A DNA stretch of 64,000 nt from an uncultured Prochlorococcus sp. (GTDB lineage: Bacteria; Cyanobacteriota; Cyanobacteriia; PCC-6307; Cyanobiaceae): assembly GCA_902525075.1 (NCBI GenBank), contig CABZFV010000005.1, forward strand, positions 1-64,000, written 5' to 3'. The notes beneath the pieces are model-generated. The model saw only the letters and a list, made by a program, of their open reading frames with translations. It made no database searches and had not been told where the DNA came from. The position numbers and the translations under genes are program-made. This document shows, one piece after another, positions 44,537-54,896 of the stretch (within the stretch, counting starts at the first letter, position 1; the number at the start of each line of letters is the position of its first letter).

Positions 44537-44929
44537 ATGAATAAAAGAAAAATCATTAAAGGATACAAAACATTAATATCATCAAGATTTAATGTAGATA
44601 CTTCTTTAGATAAATTCAAAGATGGAATAATTTATACTCTTTATTCTGATGAATTTAATTCACTTAAAGTAGGTTTTGCTGAAAATGATAAGGTTCTAGA
44701 AAAAAAATTATCAAGTGAAGCATTGATATTGTTGGATATGAAAAAAGGCAAAAAGAGAGATCTATGTTTATTAATAACCACTCTAAAAGAACTTGGCATT
44801 AAATATTCAGACAATTTTTATTTCAAATACTCAGATTCTTTAATGAAACATTTATCTACTTTAGGTTGGCCTGTTGGAAATTCACTTTATAAACAAAGAA
44901 AGATTAAAAAAGAACTTTTATGTGCATAA
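44537..44929 (+). CDS. hypothetical protein, possibly GIY-YIG/T5orf172-like
   Basis: 130 residues. After a basic N-terminus the segment GIIYTLYS then LKVGFAENDKVLEKKLS resembles the start of T5orf172-type GIY-YIG proteins, but the catalytic Arg and Glu cannot be placed with confidence. The C-terminus contains FYFKYSDSLMKHLSTLGWP. It is 2 nt downstream of the RHH gene and presumably controlled by it. Confidence 0.45.
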   Translation: MNKRKIIKGYKTLISSRFNVDTSLDKFKDGIIYTLYSDEFNSLKVGFAENDKVLEKKLSSEALILLDMKKGKKRDLCLLITTLKELGIKYSDNFYFKYSDSLMKHLSTLGWPVGNSLYKQRKIKKELLCA

Positions 44930-44937
44930 ATTTAAAC

Positions 44938-45405
44938 TTAATCGCAATCTAAAGTTTCTCTTGTTTCTCTATTTGTAATTGGATTAGTTCCAGTAGCACT
45001 TTCACAAAATTTCCTAATAATATCTTTTGGCAAAAAAACATTTGTGAAGTCTGCGCCTTGTATTTTTACATTTTCAAACTGGGTACTATAAGCAAAAGAA
45101 TCCTCCAAGTTAGTATTTGACAAATCTGTTCCATCTAAAACAGCTGAGTCTAAAGTTACTTCTCTTAAGTTGGAGTTGCTTAAATTAGTATCTTTCAATT
45201 TTGCTCCATAAAGAGTCGCATTTTGGAGCTCACAACCTGACAAATTTGCGTCTTGTAAATCGGTCAAATAGAAAGTTGCTCCTTTTAAATCAGATCCAGA
45301 AAAATCAACCCCTACCAAAGATTGTTTACCATAATCCAACGCAGCGAAGCTTCCTGAAGGGAGGGTTAAAACAACTATTAAAAAAATTAAAATTATAAAT
45401 CTCAT
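44938..45405 (-). CDS. exported pentapeptide-repeat protein
   Basis: 155 residues. Signal peptide 1-21 (ILIFLIVVLTLPSGSFA), then about ten A(D/N)LxX-type units (DLKGATFYLTDLQDANLSGC, NLREVTLDSAVLDGTDLSN) forming a right-handed beta helix, and a C-terminal tail with two Cys. Thylakoid lumenal pentapeptide proteins of this kind are common in cyanobacteria and plants. Function unknown. Confidence 0.8.
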   Translation of the reverse strand: MRFIILIFLIVVLTLPSGSFAALDYGKQSLVGVDFSGSDLKGATFYLTDLQDANLSGCELQNATLYGAKLKDTNLSNSNLREVTLDSAVLDGTDLSNTNLEDSFAYSTQFENVKIQGADFTNVFLPKDIIRKFCESATGTNPITNRETRETLDCD

Positions 45406-45512
45406 TTGTTTGAGTAGTATTTCAATAAATTCTAACTTCTTAAGCTGAAATCTAGAAATTAATTATTTACTGAATGCTATATTTATTGAGATAGCAAATC
45501 ACGAACTAAGTT

Positions 45513-47153
45513 TTGGATATAAGTCCTTATGATGCGATTGTTGTTGGTTCTGGAGCTACAGGAGGAATAGCAGCACTTACATTGGCAGAACAAGGGATCA
45601 AAGTTTTAGTAATAGAAGCAGGGCCTCAAGTTAAAAGGCATGAAGCTAGTAATCATGAGCCAAAAAGTACATTAAAAAGATTATCAGGAGTTTTAACAAA
45701 AAAACATGCCAACCAATGCCAACATCCTGGTTATTGGAAAAATAATCCTGACTTATATTCAAATGAATTGAAGCATCCTTATGAATTCCCCAAAAAAAAG
45801 CCATTTCTTTGGACCCAAGGGAAACAATATGGGGGGAGATCATTAACTTGGGGAGGTATAACATTAAGACTTTCCTCAGGTGACTTTCATCCGGCTAAAA
45901 AAGACGGATTTGGACCAAACTGGCCTATTTCATATGATGAATTATCCCTACACTATGATTTCATTGAAAATTTCTGCGGCATCTATGGACGAAAAGATGA
46001 CATTAAAGAAGTCCCAAACGGTAAATACATTGGTGAAATACCTCTTACAGAAAACGAAAATGTTTTTGGCAACCAAGTAAAATCAAAATTAAACTATCCA
46101 TTTATCCAATCAAGAGGATTTGACCGTAATTCATCAGTAAAAGAAAAAAAATGGCCCAAGTCCTCTAGCTTAGGAAGCTCCTTAAAAAAAGCTCTAGATA
46201 CTGGAAATGTACAAATAATCTCTAATTGCCTAGTAGAGTCTTTTGAGATTAACAAGGCAACAGAGCTTGCCTCAAAACTAACGATCGTAAACCTAGAAAA
46301 GGGACAAAAGGAAGTATTGAATTGTGATTTAATTCTTCTCTGCGCATCAACAATTTCAACGCTGAGAATACTCCTTAACTCAGAATACAAATCAAATTCC
46401 TTAGGGTTTAAAGATAATTCCGGGAAATTAGGCAAATACCTTATGGATCATGTTTCTATCTGTAGATTTTTTTCAGTCCCAAAAACAAAAAACTCAGATA
46501 AACCATTAGATAATCCTCCCGATCTTTCTGGTGCAGGCAGCTTCTTTATTCCATTTGGTTCAAATTTACCAGAAATTGACGACATGAATTTCTATAGAGG
46601 TTATGGAATCTGGGGGGCAATTGATAGATTAGGAATACCAAAATTTTTGCAAAAAGACAAAAACAAATCCATTGGTTTTCTTATCGCTCATGGTGAGGTC
46701 CTTCCTAGAGAGAAAAACTCAGTTTCTCTCTCAAAAAAAACAGATGAATGGGGTATCCCAATTCCCTACATTGAATTCGAATGGAGCGAGAATGAGTTAA
46801 ACATGGCAAAACATATGGAAAATACAATCCGAAAATCAATAAAAGCTGCAAATGGAGAAATGAAAAATATTGATGAACTAATGAATATCCCGTTAGGGAG
46901 TTTATTTACAAAAAATCTGATCGCACTTTCAGATAGTCCTCCTCCACCTGGATATTACATTCATGAAGTGGGAGGAGCACCGATGGGGATAAATGAAGAA
47001 AATAGCGTAGTTGATAAATTTAATAGATTATGGAGATGCAAGAATGTACTTGTACTAGATGGGGCATGCTGGCCCACATCATCTTGGCAAAGCCCAACAC
47101 TTACAATGATGGCTTTAAGTAGAAGAGCCTGTTTAAATATTAAAAAGGATTAG
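45513..47153 (+). CDS. GMC family oxidoreductase
   Basis: 546 residues, TTG start. FAD-binding VVGSGATGGIAAL is at 10-22 and IEAG follows. The C-terminal GMC block HEVGGAPMG and LDGACWPTSSWQSPTLT carries the active-site His and Asn region. It oxidises an alcohol or sugar; the substrate is unknown. 3' overlap of 14 nt with the DUF2811 gene. Confidence 0.85.
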   Translation: MDISPYDAIVVGSGATGGIAALTLAEQGIKVLVIEAGPQVKRHEASNHEPKSTLKRLSGVLTKKHANQCQHPGYWKNNPDLYSNELKHPYEFPKKKPFLWTQGKQYGGRSLTWGGITLRLSSGDFHPAKKDGFGPNWPISYDELSLHYDFIENFCGIYGRKDDIKEVPNGKYIGEIPLTENENVFGNQVKSKLNYPFIQSRGFDRNSSVKEKKWPKSSSLGSSLKKALDTGNVQIISNCLVESFEINKATELASKLTIVNLEKGQKEVLNCDLILLCASTISTLRILLNSEYKSNSLGFKDNSGKLGKYLMDHVSICRFFSVPKTKNSDKPLDNPPDLSGAGSFFIPFGSNLPEIDDMNFYRGYGIWGAIDRLGIPKFLQKDKNKSIGFLIAHGEVLPREKNSVSLSKKTDEWGIPIPYIEFEWSENELNMAKHMENTIRKSIKAANGEMKNIDELMNIPLGSLFTKNLIALSDSPPPPGYYIHEVGGAPMGINEENSVVDKFNRLWRCKNVLVLDGACWPTSSWQSPTLTMMALSRRACLNIKKD

Positions 47154-47397
47154 AAGGTGTAAATAATTGATTTAAATAAATTTCTGAGACAGAATTATCT
47201 GTACATCCGTTTTGAACCAGAAAAGTAGCTAATGCTGAATTTATAAGCTTATATTGATCCCAAGTTGGGTTACTTAATACGAAATCTTTCATAGTGTTAT
47301 AAAGAGTTTCTGAAAGCTCTGTCTCTAAAGAGACTTTATTTGGTGAACATTCGACAAGTTTTTTATCAGTTAAATTTGATTGGCTGATTTGATCCAT
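47140..47397 (-). CDS. DUF2811 family protein
   Basis: 85 residues. The second half fits DUF2811: ELSETLYNTMKDFVLSNPTW then ALATFLVQNG. Small soluble cyanobacterial protein, function unknown. Convergent with the GMC gene. Confidence 0.65.
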   Translation of the reverse strand: MDQISQSNLTDKKLVECSPNKVSLETELSETLYNTMKDFVLSNPTWDQYKLINSALATFLVQNGCTDNSVSEIYLNQLFTPSNPF

Positions 47398-47539
47398 AAA
47401 TCTATATTTCCATACATGACTATAATGATACTTTTTTCTAAAAACATCAAAAAAAAATCTGTTTGTAGACTTTTAAATTATCAAATGAGACTCATGTTAT
47501 AAATTGGTTTTTAAGAAATTTACTTTTTAAATAAGGAAA

Positions 47540-47665
47540 TTGATTAGATCTTCAAGAAAAGTCAACAATAATGTTGAAGTCCTGTTTTTTTTTAAAACTG
47601 CTGGAATTCCTAATCCAATGTGGATTTGGACGTGGAAAACAACCTTTAAATTGTGGAAAATCTAG
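47540..47665 (+). CDS. small protein, 41 aa
   Basis: TTG 47540-47542, preceded by AAGGAAA, to TAG 47663-47665. The basic start (MIRSSRKVNN) is followed by a Trp-rich end (PNPMWIWTWKTTFKLWKI). The alternative frame over the same bases is less protein-like. No recognised family. Confidence 0.4.
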   Translation: MIRSSRKVNNNVEVLFFFKTAGIPNPMWIWTWKTTFKLWKI

Positions 47666-47749
47666 CTCAAAATACTTTTAAGATATTATATTAGGAATAC
47701 TTATATACACTGAGTCTATTAAGACTTAGTCGAGAAAGAGACAGGTGAT

Positions 47750-48904
47750 TCAGTTATTTTCAACGGATTTTCTTAAGATTTGATCTTCATTAGGCAAGCG
47801 AAGCGTGACAGGTCCCAAAGGGTGTTTTGAGTTTGGATAAATATTATGGTGATGATGGTGATTATGTTCATGTTGATGAGCCTCAACATGTTCATGTTCT
47901 AGGTAATAATCTCCTTCTCTTAGGTTTAATTTTTCTTGATTATGAGCTGGTATTTGATTTTGTATTTCACAAGCACCATTACATTCAGGATCACATAAAT
48001 CACAGCTGATCCCCAAGCCCTCTACATGGTCATGATGACTTTCTTGTACCATTCCAACTTCTTTTTCAAAGCCAAATAAATTTGATCTATATTTACAAGT
48101 TGAGCAATTCATAAAATTCTTACCTTCGTTATTAAGAATCTCTTCAATCCTCTCTACAAAAGTATCGACCACATAAGACTGTGACGAAAGATATTTTGCA
48201 TGTATAAATGAAATATTTGGATTATTAATCGCAACTAAATCACTTTGCCTTTTTATTCTGGTGACAAGGACACCTGAGAAAAGAAAATAAGGGAAAATAA
48301 TTATATTTTTATAACCAAGTCTCACAACATTTTTCAAGCCAGGTTCAACGAGAGGGAAAGTTACTCCAGAAAAAACTGTTTCACCCCACCCTAAACCAAT
48401 ACCCTCTACGATCATTCTCGTTATTTTTGAAACATTGGAATTCGCATCTGGGTCAGAAGAGCCTCTACCAACAACTACTAATAATGATTCTTCAGGTTTG
48501 AGAGTATTATTTTGCTTAAATACATCTTTTACTCTTTCACATGCTGCACTAATCATTAAATTATTAATACCTAATTCTCTTCCATAAATTATTTCAATAC
48601 CTGTTTTACTTGAATAATTCATGAGCAAGCTAGGTATATCATTTTTTACATGGCCAGCAGCGAAAAGCATTGCGGGTATTGCAATTACTTTTTTTATAGA
48701 AAGATCTTTTAACTTGTCTAGAGCATCAACAATCGAAGGTTTAGCGAATTCCAAGAAACCATATTCAACTAAAAATTTTGGATATCTTTTTTGGATGAAC
48801 TTAGTTAATTCTTGAAATTCAGTAATGGCTAGTTTATTCCTACTCCCGTGTCCACAGATAAGTATCGCGACTTGATTATTTAACTTCGAATCTAAATTAT
48901 CCAA
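47750..48904 (-). CDS. cbiX: sirohydrochlorin cobaltochelatase with His-rich tail
   Basis: 384 residues with two CbiX domains: ICGHGSRNK near the start and VVGRGSSDPDANS in the second. A Cys-rich stretch (NCSTCKYR, CDLCDPECNGAC) and a His-rich region (EHVEAHQHEHNHHHHHN) follow. It inserts cobalt into sirohydrochlorin in B12 synthesis, which supplies nrdJ. The Cys/His part may bind metal or a cluster, as in long CbiX forms. Confidence 0.9.
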   Translation of the reverse strand: MDNLDSKLNNQVAILICGHGSRNKLAITEFQELTKFIQKRYPKFLVEYGFLEFAKPSIVDALDKLKDLSIKKVIAIPAMLFAAGHVKNDIPSLLMNYSSKTGIEIIYGRELGINNLMISAACERVKDVFKQNNTLKPEESLLVVVGRGSSDPDANSNVSKITRMIVEGIGLGWGETVFSGVTFPLVEPGLKNVVRLGYKNIIIFPYFLFSGVLVTRIKRQSDLVAINNPNISFIHAKYLSSQSYVVDTFVERIEEILNNEGKNFMNCSTCKYRSNLFGFEKEVGMVQESHHDHVEGLGISCDLCDPECNGACEIQNQIPAHNQEKLNLREGDYYLEHEHVEAHQHEHNHHHHHNIYPNSKHPLGPVTLRLPNEDQILRKSVENN

Positions 48905-48951
48905 TTTCTAGTTATTACTTATACCATAATAGTAAAGAACAATATTACGTA

Positions 48952-50238
48952 GTGAAAAATAATAATAACTTGCTTGAAGTTCCAAATATTAACTCAAAGG
49001 ATGCAAAATTAAAAAAATTAATTTATGAAGTTAATGATTCCTTATTTTATGAGGATTACTATTCTAAGGAAAAATTCGAACACCTATGCGTATGTAGTGG
49101 AGGTACAACCTCTAGTTGTGCAAAAAATGGTTTTACAACTCTTGATCTAAGAAAAAATTACAGCAAAATTCACCTTAATAGAAAAACCAATTTTGTAACA
49201 ATTGGAGGGGGAGTAATAATGGGGGATCTAATAAATTATCTACAAAAACATAATCGAAGTTTCCCAATCGGACTTTCTAAACTTCCTGGAGCAGGCTACA
49301 TACTTACTGGTGGAGTAAGCCCGCTTAGTAGAAGCCACGGATTAGCCATTGATAATATTGAATCAATAAAAGGTTTCTTGGGTAATGGCACATTTATCTC
49401 TTTAAAAAAAAATCAAATAACTATAGAAGAACAATTGATTTGGGAAGCAATTAAAGGCGCAGCACCCTTTTTCTCAATTATTACCGAAATAGAACTTAAA
49501 ACTATCCAATCTAATCCAATTAAGGTTATTGAAGGATTTGTAAATCTAAATGAACTTTCAGAAATAATAAAACTATCAGAGGAATTTCCAGAAAATATTA
49601 GTCTTCAATGGATTTATGCCCAAAAAATTTACATATATATTTTTGCTGAACTCAAGAATAATTTAGAGGATAAAAAAACAGAAGAATACCTAATGCTTCT
49701 AGACAAATTTCCTACTCTAGAAAAACAATTTTATGAGAACTTTAACAAGATAAATTTCTTCCCAAAGGAATTGAATTTGTATGAGCTGAATGCAAATAAC
49801 CATTCTGAGGTAATTAGTCTTCTTGGAGAAGATTTAAAAAATGATATCCCAATTTTCATAAAATGTTTGGATGAAATAATGGATAATAAACCTAATAATT
49901 CCTGTTATATTGCTTCTCAACAATTAGGTTGCAAAACTAAAAAGTTAAATCATGGTCATGGCTCAAGCTTTTTTGTTCATAGAAAAAGTACTTGGAAACC
50001 ATGGATATATGCATCATGGAAAAAAAATGATCTTCAAGAAAAAGAAGTCGCTTTGGAATGGATTTATAAATCGTGGAGCAAGCTAAAAAAGTTCTATCCA
50101 AATATTCACTTAGCCCAATTACATAATCATTTGGATTCACATGAGGAAGAAATTACATTAGCCTTTGGGAATAGAATAAATGAATTAAAAACTTTAAAGA
50201 ATATTTTTGACCCACAAGGTATTTTGCCTCCTTTATAA
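48952..50238 (+). CDS. FAD-linked oxidoreductase (FAD_binding_4/PCMH type)
   Basis: 428 residues, GTG start. The flavin-binding part has CSGGTTSSC, VTIGGGVIMGDL and GYILTGGVSPLSRSHGLAIDNI, and the C-terminal end has the berberine-bridge-like IFDPQGILPP. It oxidises an unknown substrate. 30 nt upstream of the SulP gene on the same strand; may be co-transcribed. Confidence 0.8.
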   Translation: MKNNNNLLEVPNINSKDAKLKKLIYEVNDSLFYEDYYSKEKFEHLCVCSGGTTSSCAKNGFTTLDLRKNYSKIHLNRKTNFVTIGGGVIMGDLINYLQKHNRSFPIGLSKLPGAGYILTGGVSPLSRSHGLAIDNIESIKGFLGNGTFISLKKNQITIEEQLIWEAIKGAAPFFSIITEIELKTIQSNPIKVIEGFVNLNELSEIIKLSEEFPENISLQWIYAQKIYIYIFAELKNNLEDKKTEEYLMLLDKFPTLEKQFYENFNKINFFPKELNLYELNANNHSEVISLLGEDLKNDIPIFIKCLDEIMDNKPNNSCYIASQQLGCKTKKLNHGHGSSFFVHRKSTWKPWIYASWKKNDLQEKEVALEWIYKSWSKLKKFYPNIHLAQLHNHLDSHEEEITLAFGNRINELKTLKNIFDPQGILPPL

Positions 50239-50268
50239 GGTAACTTCATAATTATAAAGAAAATTAAA

Positions 50269-51834
50269 ATGTCAAATTTCTCAAGATATTTATCTAAAAA
50301 CTGGTTAGATGATCCAAAGTCAAATATTCTCTCTGGCTTAGTTGTTGCTTTTGCAATGATTCCAGAAGCAATTGCTTTTTCAGGTATAGCTGGTGTAGAT
50401 CCTAGAGTTGGCCTTTTTGGTGCATTTTGCTTATCTATAACAATTGCGATTGTTGGAGGAAGAAGGGGCATGATCACTTCTGCCACAGGTTCAACAGCTC
50501 TTTTGATGACTGGACTTGTTGCCTATGGAGAATCACAAGCCCCTGGATTAGGAGTCCCATATCTTATTGCAGCTGGAATATTAACTGGAATTTTCCAAAT
50601 TCTTTGGGGATATTTAAGACTTGCCTACCAAATGCGGTTCGTGCCAACAGGAGTATTAAGTGGATTTGTAAATGCACTTGCACTTTTAATATTTCAAGCA
50701 CAACTACCTCAGTTAGGAATTGGTATTAAAGAATCAAAAGAATTAGTTGAACAAACTTTAAGTCAATATCCAGTTAACTCTCAGATTCCAGTAGTTTGGA
50801 TCCTTGTAATCCTTGGATTAGTAATTATATATGGGCTTCCAAAAATCACAAAAGTAATCCCATCTCAACTTATCGCAATAGTAGTAATAACTCTTATAAG
50901 CATATTCTTTAATCTAGATGTCCCAACAGTTAGCGACTTGGGTAAATTACCTGATGGATTACCAAGTATTTCTCTTCCTTTTGGATCAATAGAAAATGGA
51001 AAAGTACCTTTTAGTCTTGAAACATTAGGGATAATTTTGCCGACCTCACTTGCAATATCTCTCGTGGGTTTAATGGAAACCTTTTTAACTCAAGACATTT
51101 TAGACGATGTAACTGATACAAGTTCTAATAAAAATAAAGAAGCAAGAGGACAGGGAATCGCAAATATTGTGGCATCTTTATTTGGTGGGATGGCTGGATG
51201 TGCCTTAGTTGGGCAATCTGTAATGAATACTGAGAATGGTGGTAAATCAAGATTATCAACCCTCTCCTCAGGTATATCACTCTTAATTATGATCATCCTC
51301 TTGAAGTCTTGGATTGGAGCAATACCTATGGCTGCTTTAGTGGCAATAATGATAACGATCTCAATAAGTACGGCAGATATAAATGGATTAAAAAATATTA
51401 GAAAGATACCTAAAAGCGATACTGCAGTCATGCTTATGACTTTTGCAGTTACTATGCTTACAAAACCTCATAATCTTGCACTTGGAGTTATTGCAGGAGT
51501 TGCATTAGCTGCAATTCTTTTCAGCAGAAAAGTTGCAAAAGTTATAACTGTCTCAAGAGCAAAAGAAAATAATTTAACTACCTACAAAGTAAAAGGACAA
51601 TTATTTTTTGTGAGTAAAATCTATTTTTTACAAGGATTTGATATTCATGAACATCCAGAAAATATAGTAATTGACATGTCTTTAGCTCATATTTGGGATC
51701 AAAGTGGCGTTGTTGCTCTTGAACAAATTATGAGAAAATTCCAGAATGGTGGTTCTAAAGTTGAAATTGTAGGATTAAATAAAGAAAGTCTTAACTTATT
51801 TGAAAGACTTGGTGGCGTAAATAGCTCTCATTAA
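50269..51834 (+). CDS. SulP family anion transporter with STAS domain
   Basis: 521 residues. About 10-12 membrane segments include GLVVAFAMIPEAIAFSGIAG near 24-43 and TSATGSTALLMTG. A STAS domain (about 430-515, IVIDMSLAHIWDQSGVVALEQ) closes the protein. The family includes sulfate carriers and the bicarbonate transporter BicA; residues that would separate the two are not decisive here. Confidence 0.85.
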   Translation: MSNFSRYLSKNWLDDPKSNILSGLVVAFAMIPEAIAFSGIAGVDPRVGLFGAFCLSITIAIVGGRRGMITSATGSTALLMTGLVAYGESQAPGLGVPYLIAAGILTGIFQILWGYLRLAYQMRFVPTGVLSGFVNALALLIFQAQLPQLGIGIKESKELVEQTLSQYPVNSQIPVVWILVILGLVIIYGLPKITKVIPSQLIAIVVITLISIFFNLDVPTVSDLGKLPDGLPSISLPFGSIENGKVPFSLETLGIILPTSLAISLVGLMETFLTQDILDDVTDTSSNKNKEARGQGIANIVASLFGGMAGCALVGQSVMNTENGGKSRLSTLSSGISLLIMIILLKSWIGAIPMAALVAIMITISISTADINGLKNIRKIPKSDTAVMLMTFAVTMLTKPHNLALGVIAGVALAAILFSRKVAKVITVSRAKENNLTTYKVKGQLFFVSKIYFLQGFDIHEHPENIVIDMSLAHIWDQSGVVALEQIMRKFQNGGSKVEIVGLNKESLNLFERLGGVNSSH

Positions 51835-51839
51835 AAAAA

Positions 51840-52730
51840 TTAATTAAGACTAACTTGTTGATAACAAAACCAAAGCCATTGCTGAAAAAGCAAATTCCTA
51901 TGAGATCTCCAAGCGGTTTTTGAGCTGTTTAGATCAAAATTTTCAGGAGGAGGAACATCTCCTTTTTCTTTGTCTCTTTCAATTTCACTAATAATTCTAT
52001 GCACCGTATATTCAGGATGACCTAAATGCATAAGTTGTTTTTGATCATTAGATTCAAATATTGTGTATCCAACGTTTTCTCCATAAGCCAACAAATTCAA
52101 TTTCCCTTCTTTTTGGGCTTTCTCCATTTCCAAATCTGGTAATCCAGCAAATCTACTTTGAGGACAAATAAATTCATCATCTTGTGTACCCATCAAAGGG
52201 TGTCCAGGAACAAGACTTTTTAAAGGGAATACCCCAAATAATTTCCTATCAAAAACTTTCTTATCAACCCCTGCCAAATAAGCCAGCGCAAAGCCAGCCC
52301 AACATAGTCCAAGAGTACTCGCGCAAGAACTTCTGGCTTCATTTACAATTTTCACAAATTCCTCCCAATACTTGACCTGCTCAAAGGCTAGGTGCTCAAT
52401 AGGTGCTCCAGTAATAATGATTCCATCTAGCGGTTCTGGATTATTAGCTTCTTCCCAACTAATGTATAGATTATTCAGATGATTAAGATCCCATGTTTTA
52501 TAAGAGTGAGTTTTAAGCTTTATCCAAACTGGTTCAATTTGAAGAGGAGATAAACCAAGTGGGTGTAGTAAGTTAAATTCATACTGCTTGCCAAGAGGCA
52601 TGATATTTAAAATACCAATCCTTAGAGGACGTATATCCTGTCTTTTTGCCAATTCTGGTTCGATCCAAGATATATGATTTTTCTCAACATCACTAATCTT
52701 GTGATAGTTTCTAGGAATTATTAAAGCCAA
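51840..52730 (-). CDS. metA: homoserine O-acyltransferase
   Basis: 296 residues. Nucleophile in LGLCWAGFALAYL, later HPEYTVHRI supplies His and Glu of the triad. It acylates homoserine, feeding MetY encoded just upstream. Starts 13 nt after the metY stop, so the two form an operon. Confidence 0.9.
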   Translation of the reverse strand: MALIIPRNYHKISDVEKNHISWIEPELAKRQDIRPLRIGILNIMPLGKQYEFNLLHPLGLSPLQIEPVWIKLKTHSYKTWDLNHLNNLYISWEEANNPEPLDGIIITGAPIEHLAFEQVKYWEEFVKIVNEARSSCASTLGLCWAGFALAYLAGVDKKVFDRKLFGVFPLKSLVPGHPLMGTQDDEFICPQSRFAGLPDLEMEKAQKEGKLNLLAYGENVGYTIFESNDQKQLMHLGHPEYTVHRIISEIERDKEKGDVPPPENFDLNSSKTAWRSHRNLLFQQWLWFCYQQVSLN

Positions 52731-52743
52731 TAAATCTCCTTTC

Positions 52744-54087
<1,344 letters not shown>

Positions 54088-54143
54088 CTATTATCTATTT
54101 AACTTAAAAAAGTCCCAAAAAAAAACAAAAAAAAGATAAATAT

Positions 54144-54803
54144 TTATAAATCCTTTTTTAATGAAGGGTAATTATCCGTCATATATAAACTCAAATCCTC
54201 TTTTATCACAGATCTGAGTTTCTCAATATTTGCAGAATCTATTATTGGAAAAGTTTTATTAGCTTCAGGATCTTTTTCAGTAATTGATTTCCAATTCTTA
54301 CCAACATTTTTTTTAGAGTTGTTTAGAACATCATCAAAATTGAAAACCTTATCGTTTTTTTTAGCTTCAAATTCACTAAAAGCTTTGTTAATGAGCTCCT
54401 TTCTATTCTCAAATAGATTTTTGGCTTTTACAGTATCTGGAAGACCCATAACTGGTTTTAACTCCTTAAGAAGTTTTATTTCCTCTTCAATTAAGAGTGT
54501 CCAAACACCATGTTTATTTTTTGGAAGATTAGAATTACTAAATATATTAATTTCTTCGAGGTAAAAATTTAACCATAAATAATATGATTTTTCCTCAATA
54601 GTTTTTTTAACTGATATCTTTTTATTTTGTATCTTTGGGAGTAACTTTTCTGCCTTCTTTAAAAACTGTCTGTCTTCTCTTTCTAAATTTATTAAACCCC
54701 ATCTTTGACTGTAGTCCCATAAATCTTCGTATCTTGTTAAGTCTTCTTGATTCCAACCAAGAGCTTTCAGTTCATGAGAACGATGTGATAATTCCTTTTT
54801 CAA
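54144..54803 (-). CDS. hypothetical protein, 219 aa
   Basis: Helical, charged soluble protein (LGWNQEDLTRYEDLWDYSQ, then KAEKLLPKI). Conserved-looking composition but no recognised motif. A possible cyanobacterial orphan family. Lies downstream of the G3P-dehydrogenase-like gene after 93 nt on the same strand. Confidence 0.6.
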   Translation of the reverse strand: MKKELSHRSHELKALGWNQEDLTRYEDLWDYSQRWGLINLEREDRQFLKKAEKLLPKIQNKKISVKKTIEEKSYYLWLNFYLEEINIFSNSNLPKNKHGVWTLLIEEEIKLLKELKPVMGLPDTVKAKNLFENRKELINKAFSEFEAKKNDKVFNFDDVLNNSKKNVGKNWKSITEKDPEANKTFPIIDSANIEKLRSVIKEDLSLYMTDNYPSLKKDL

Positions 54804-54896
54804 AAAAACCTTTTAAAACCATAATAATTCTAACCCCGCGATCAAGATTAGTAAATAAATGAAGAACTTAGTTTTTTTAGTAAATTAAATAAATAA

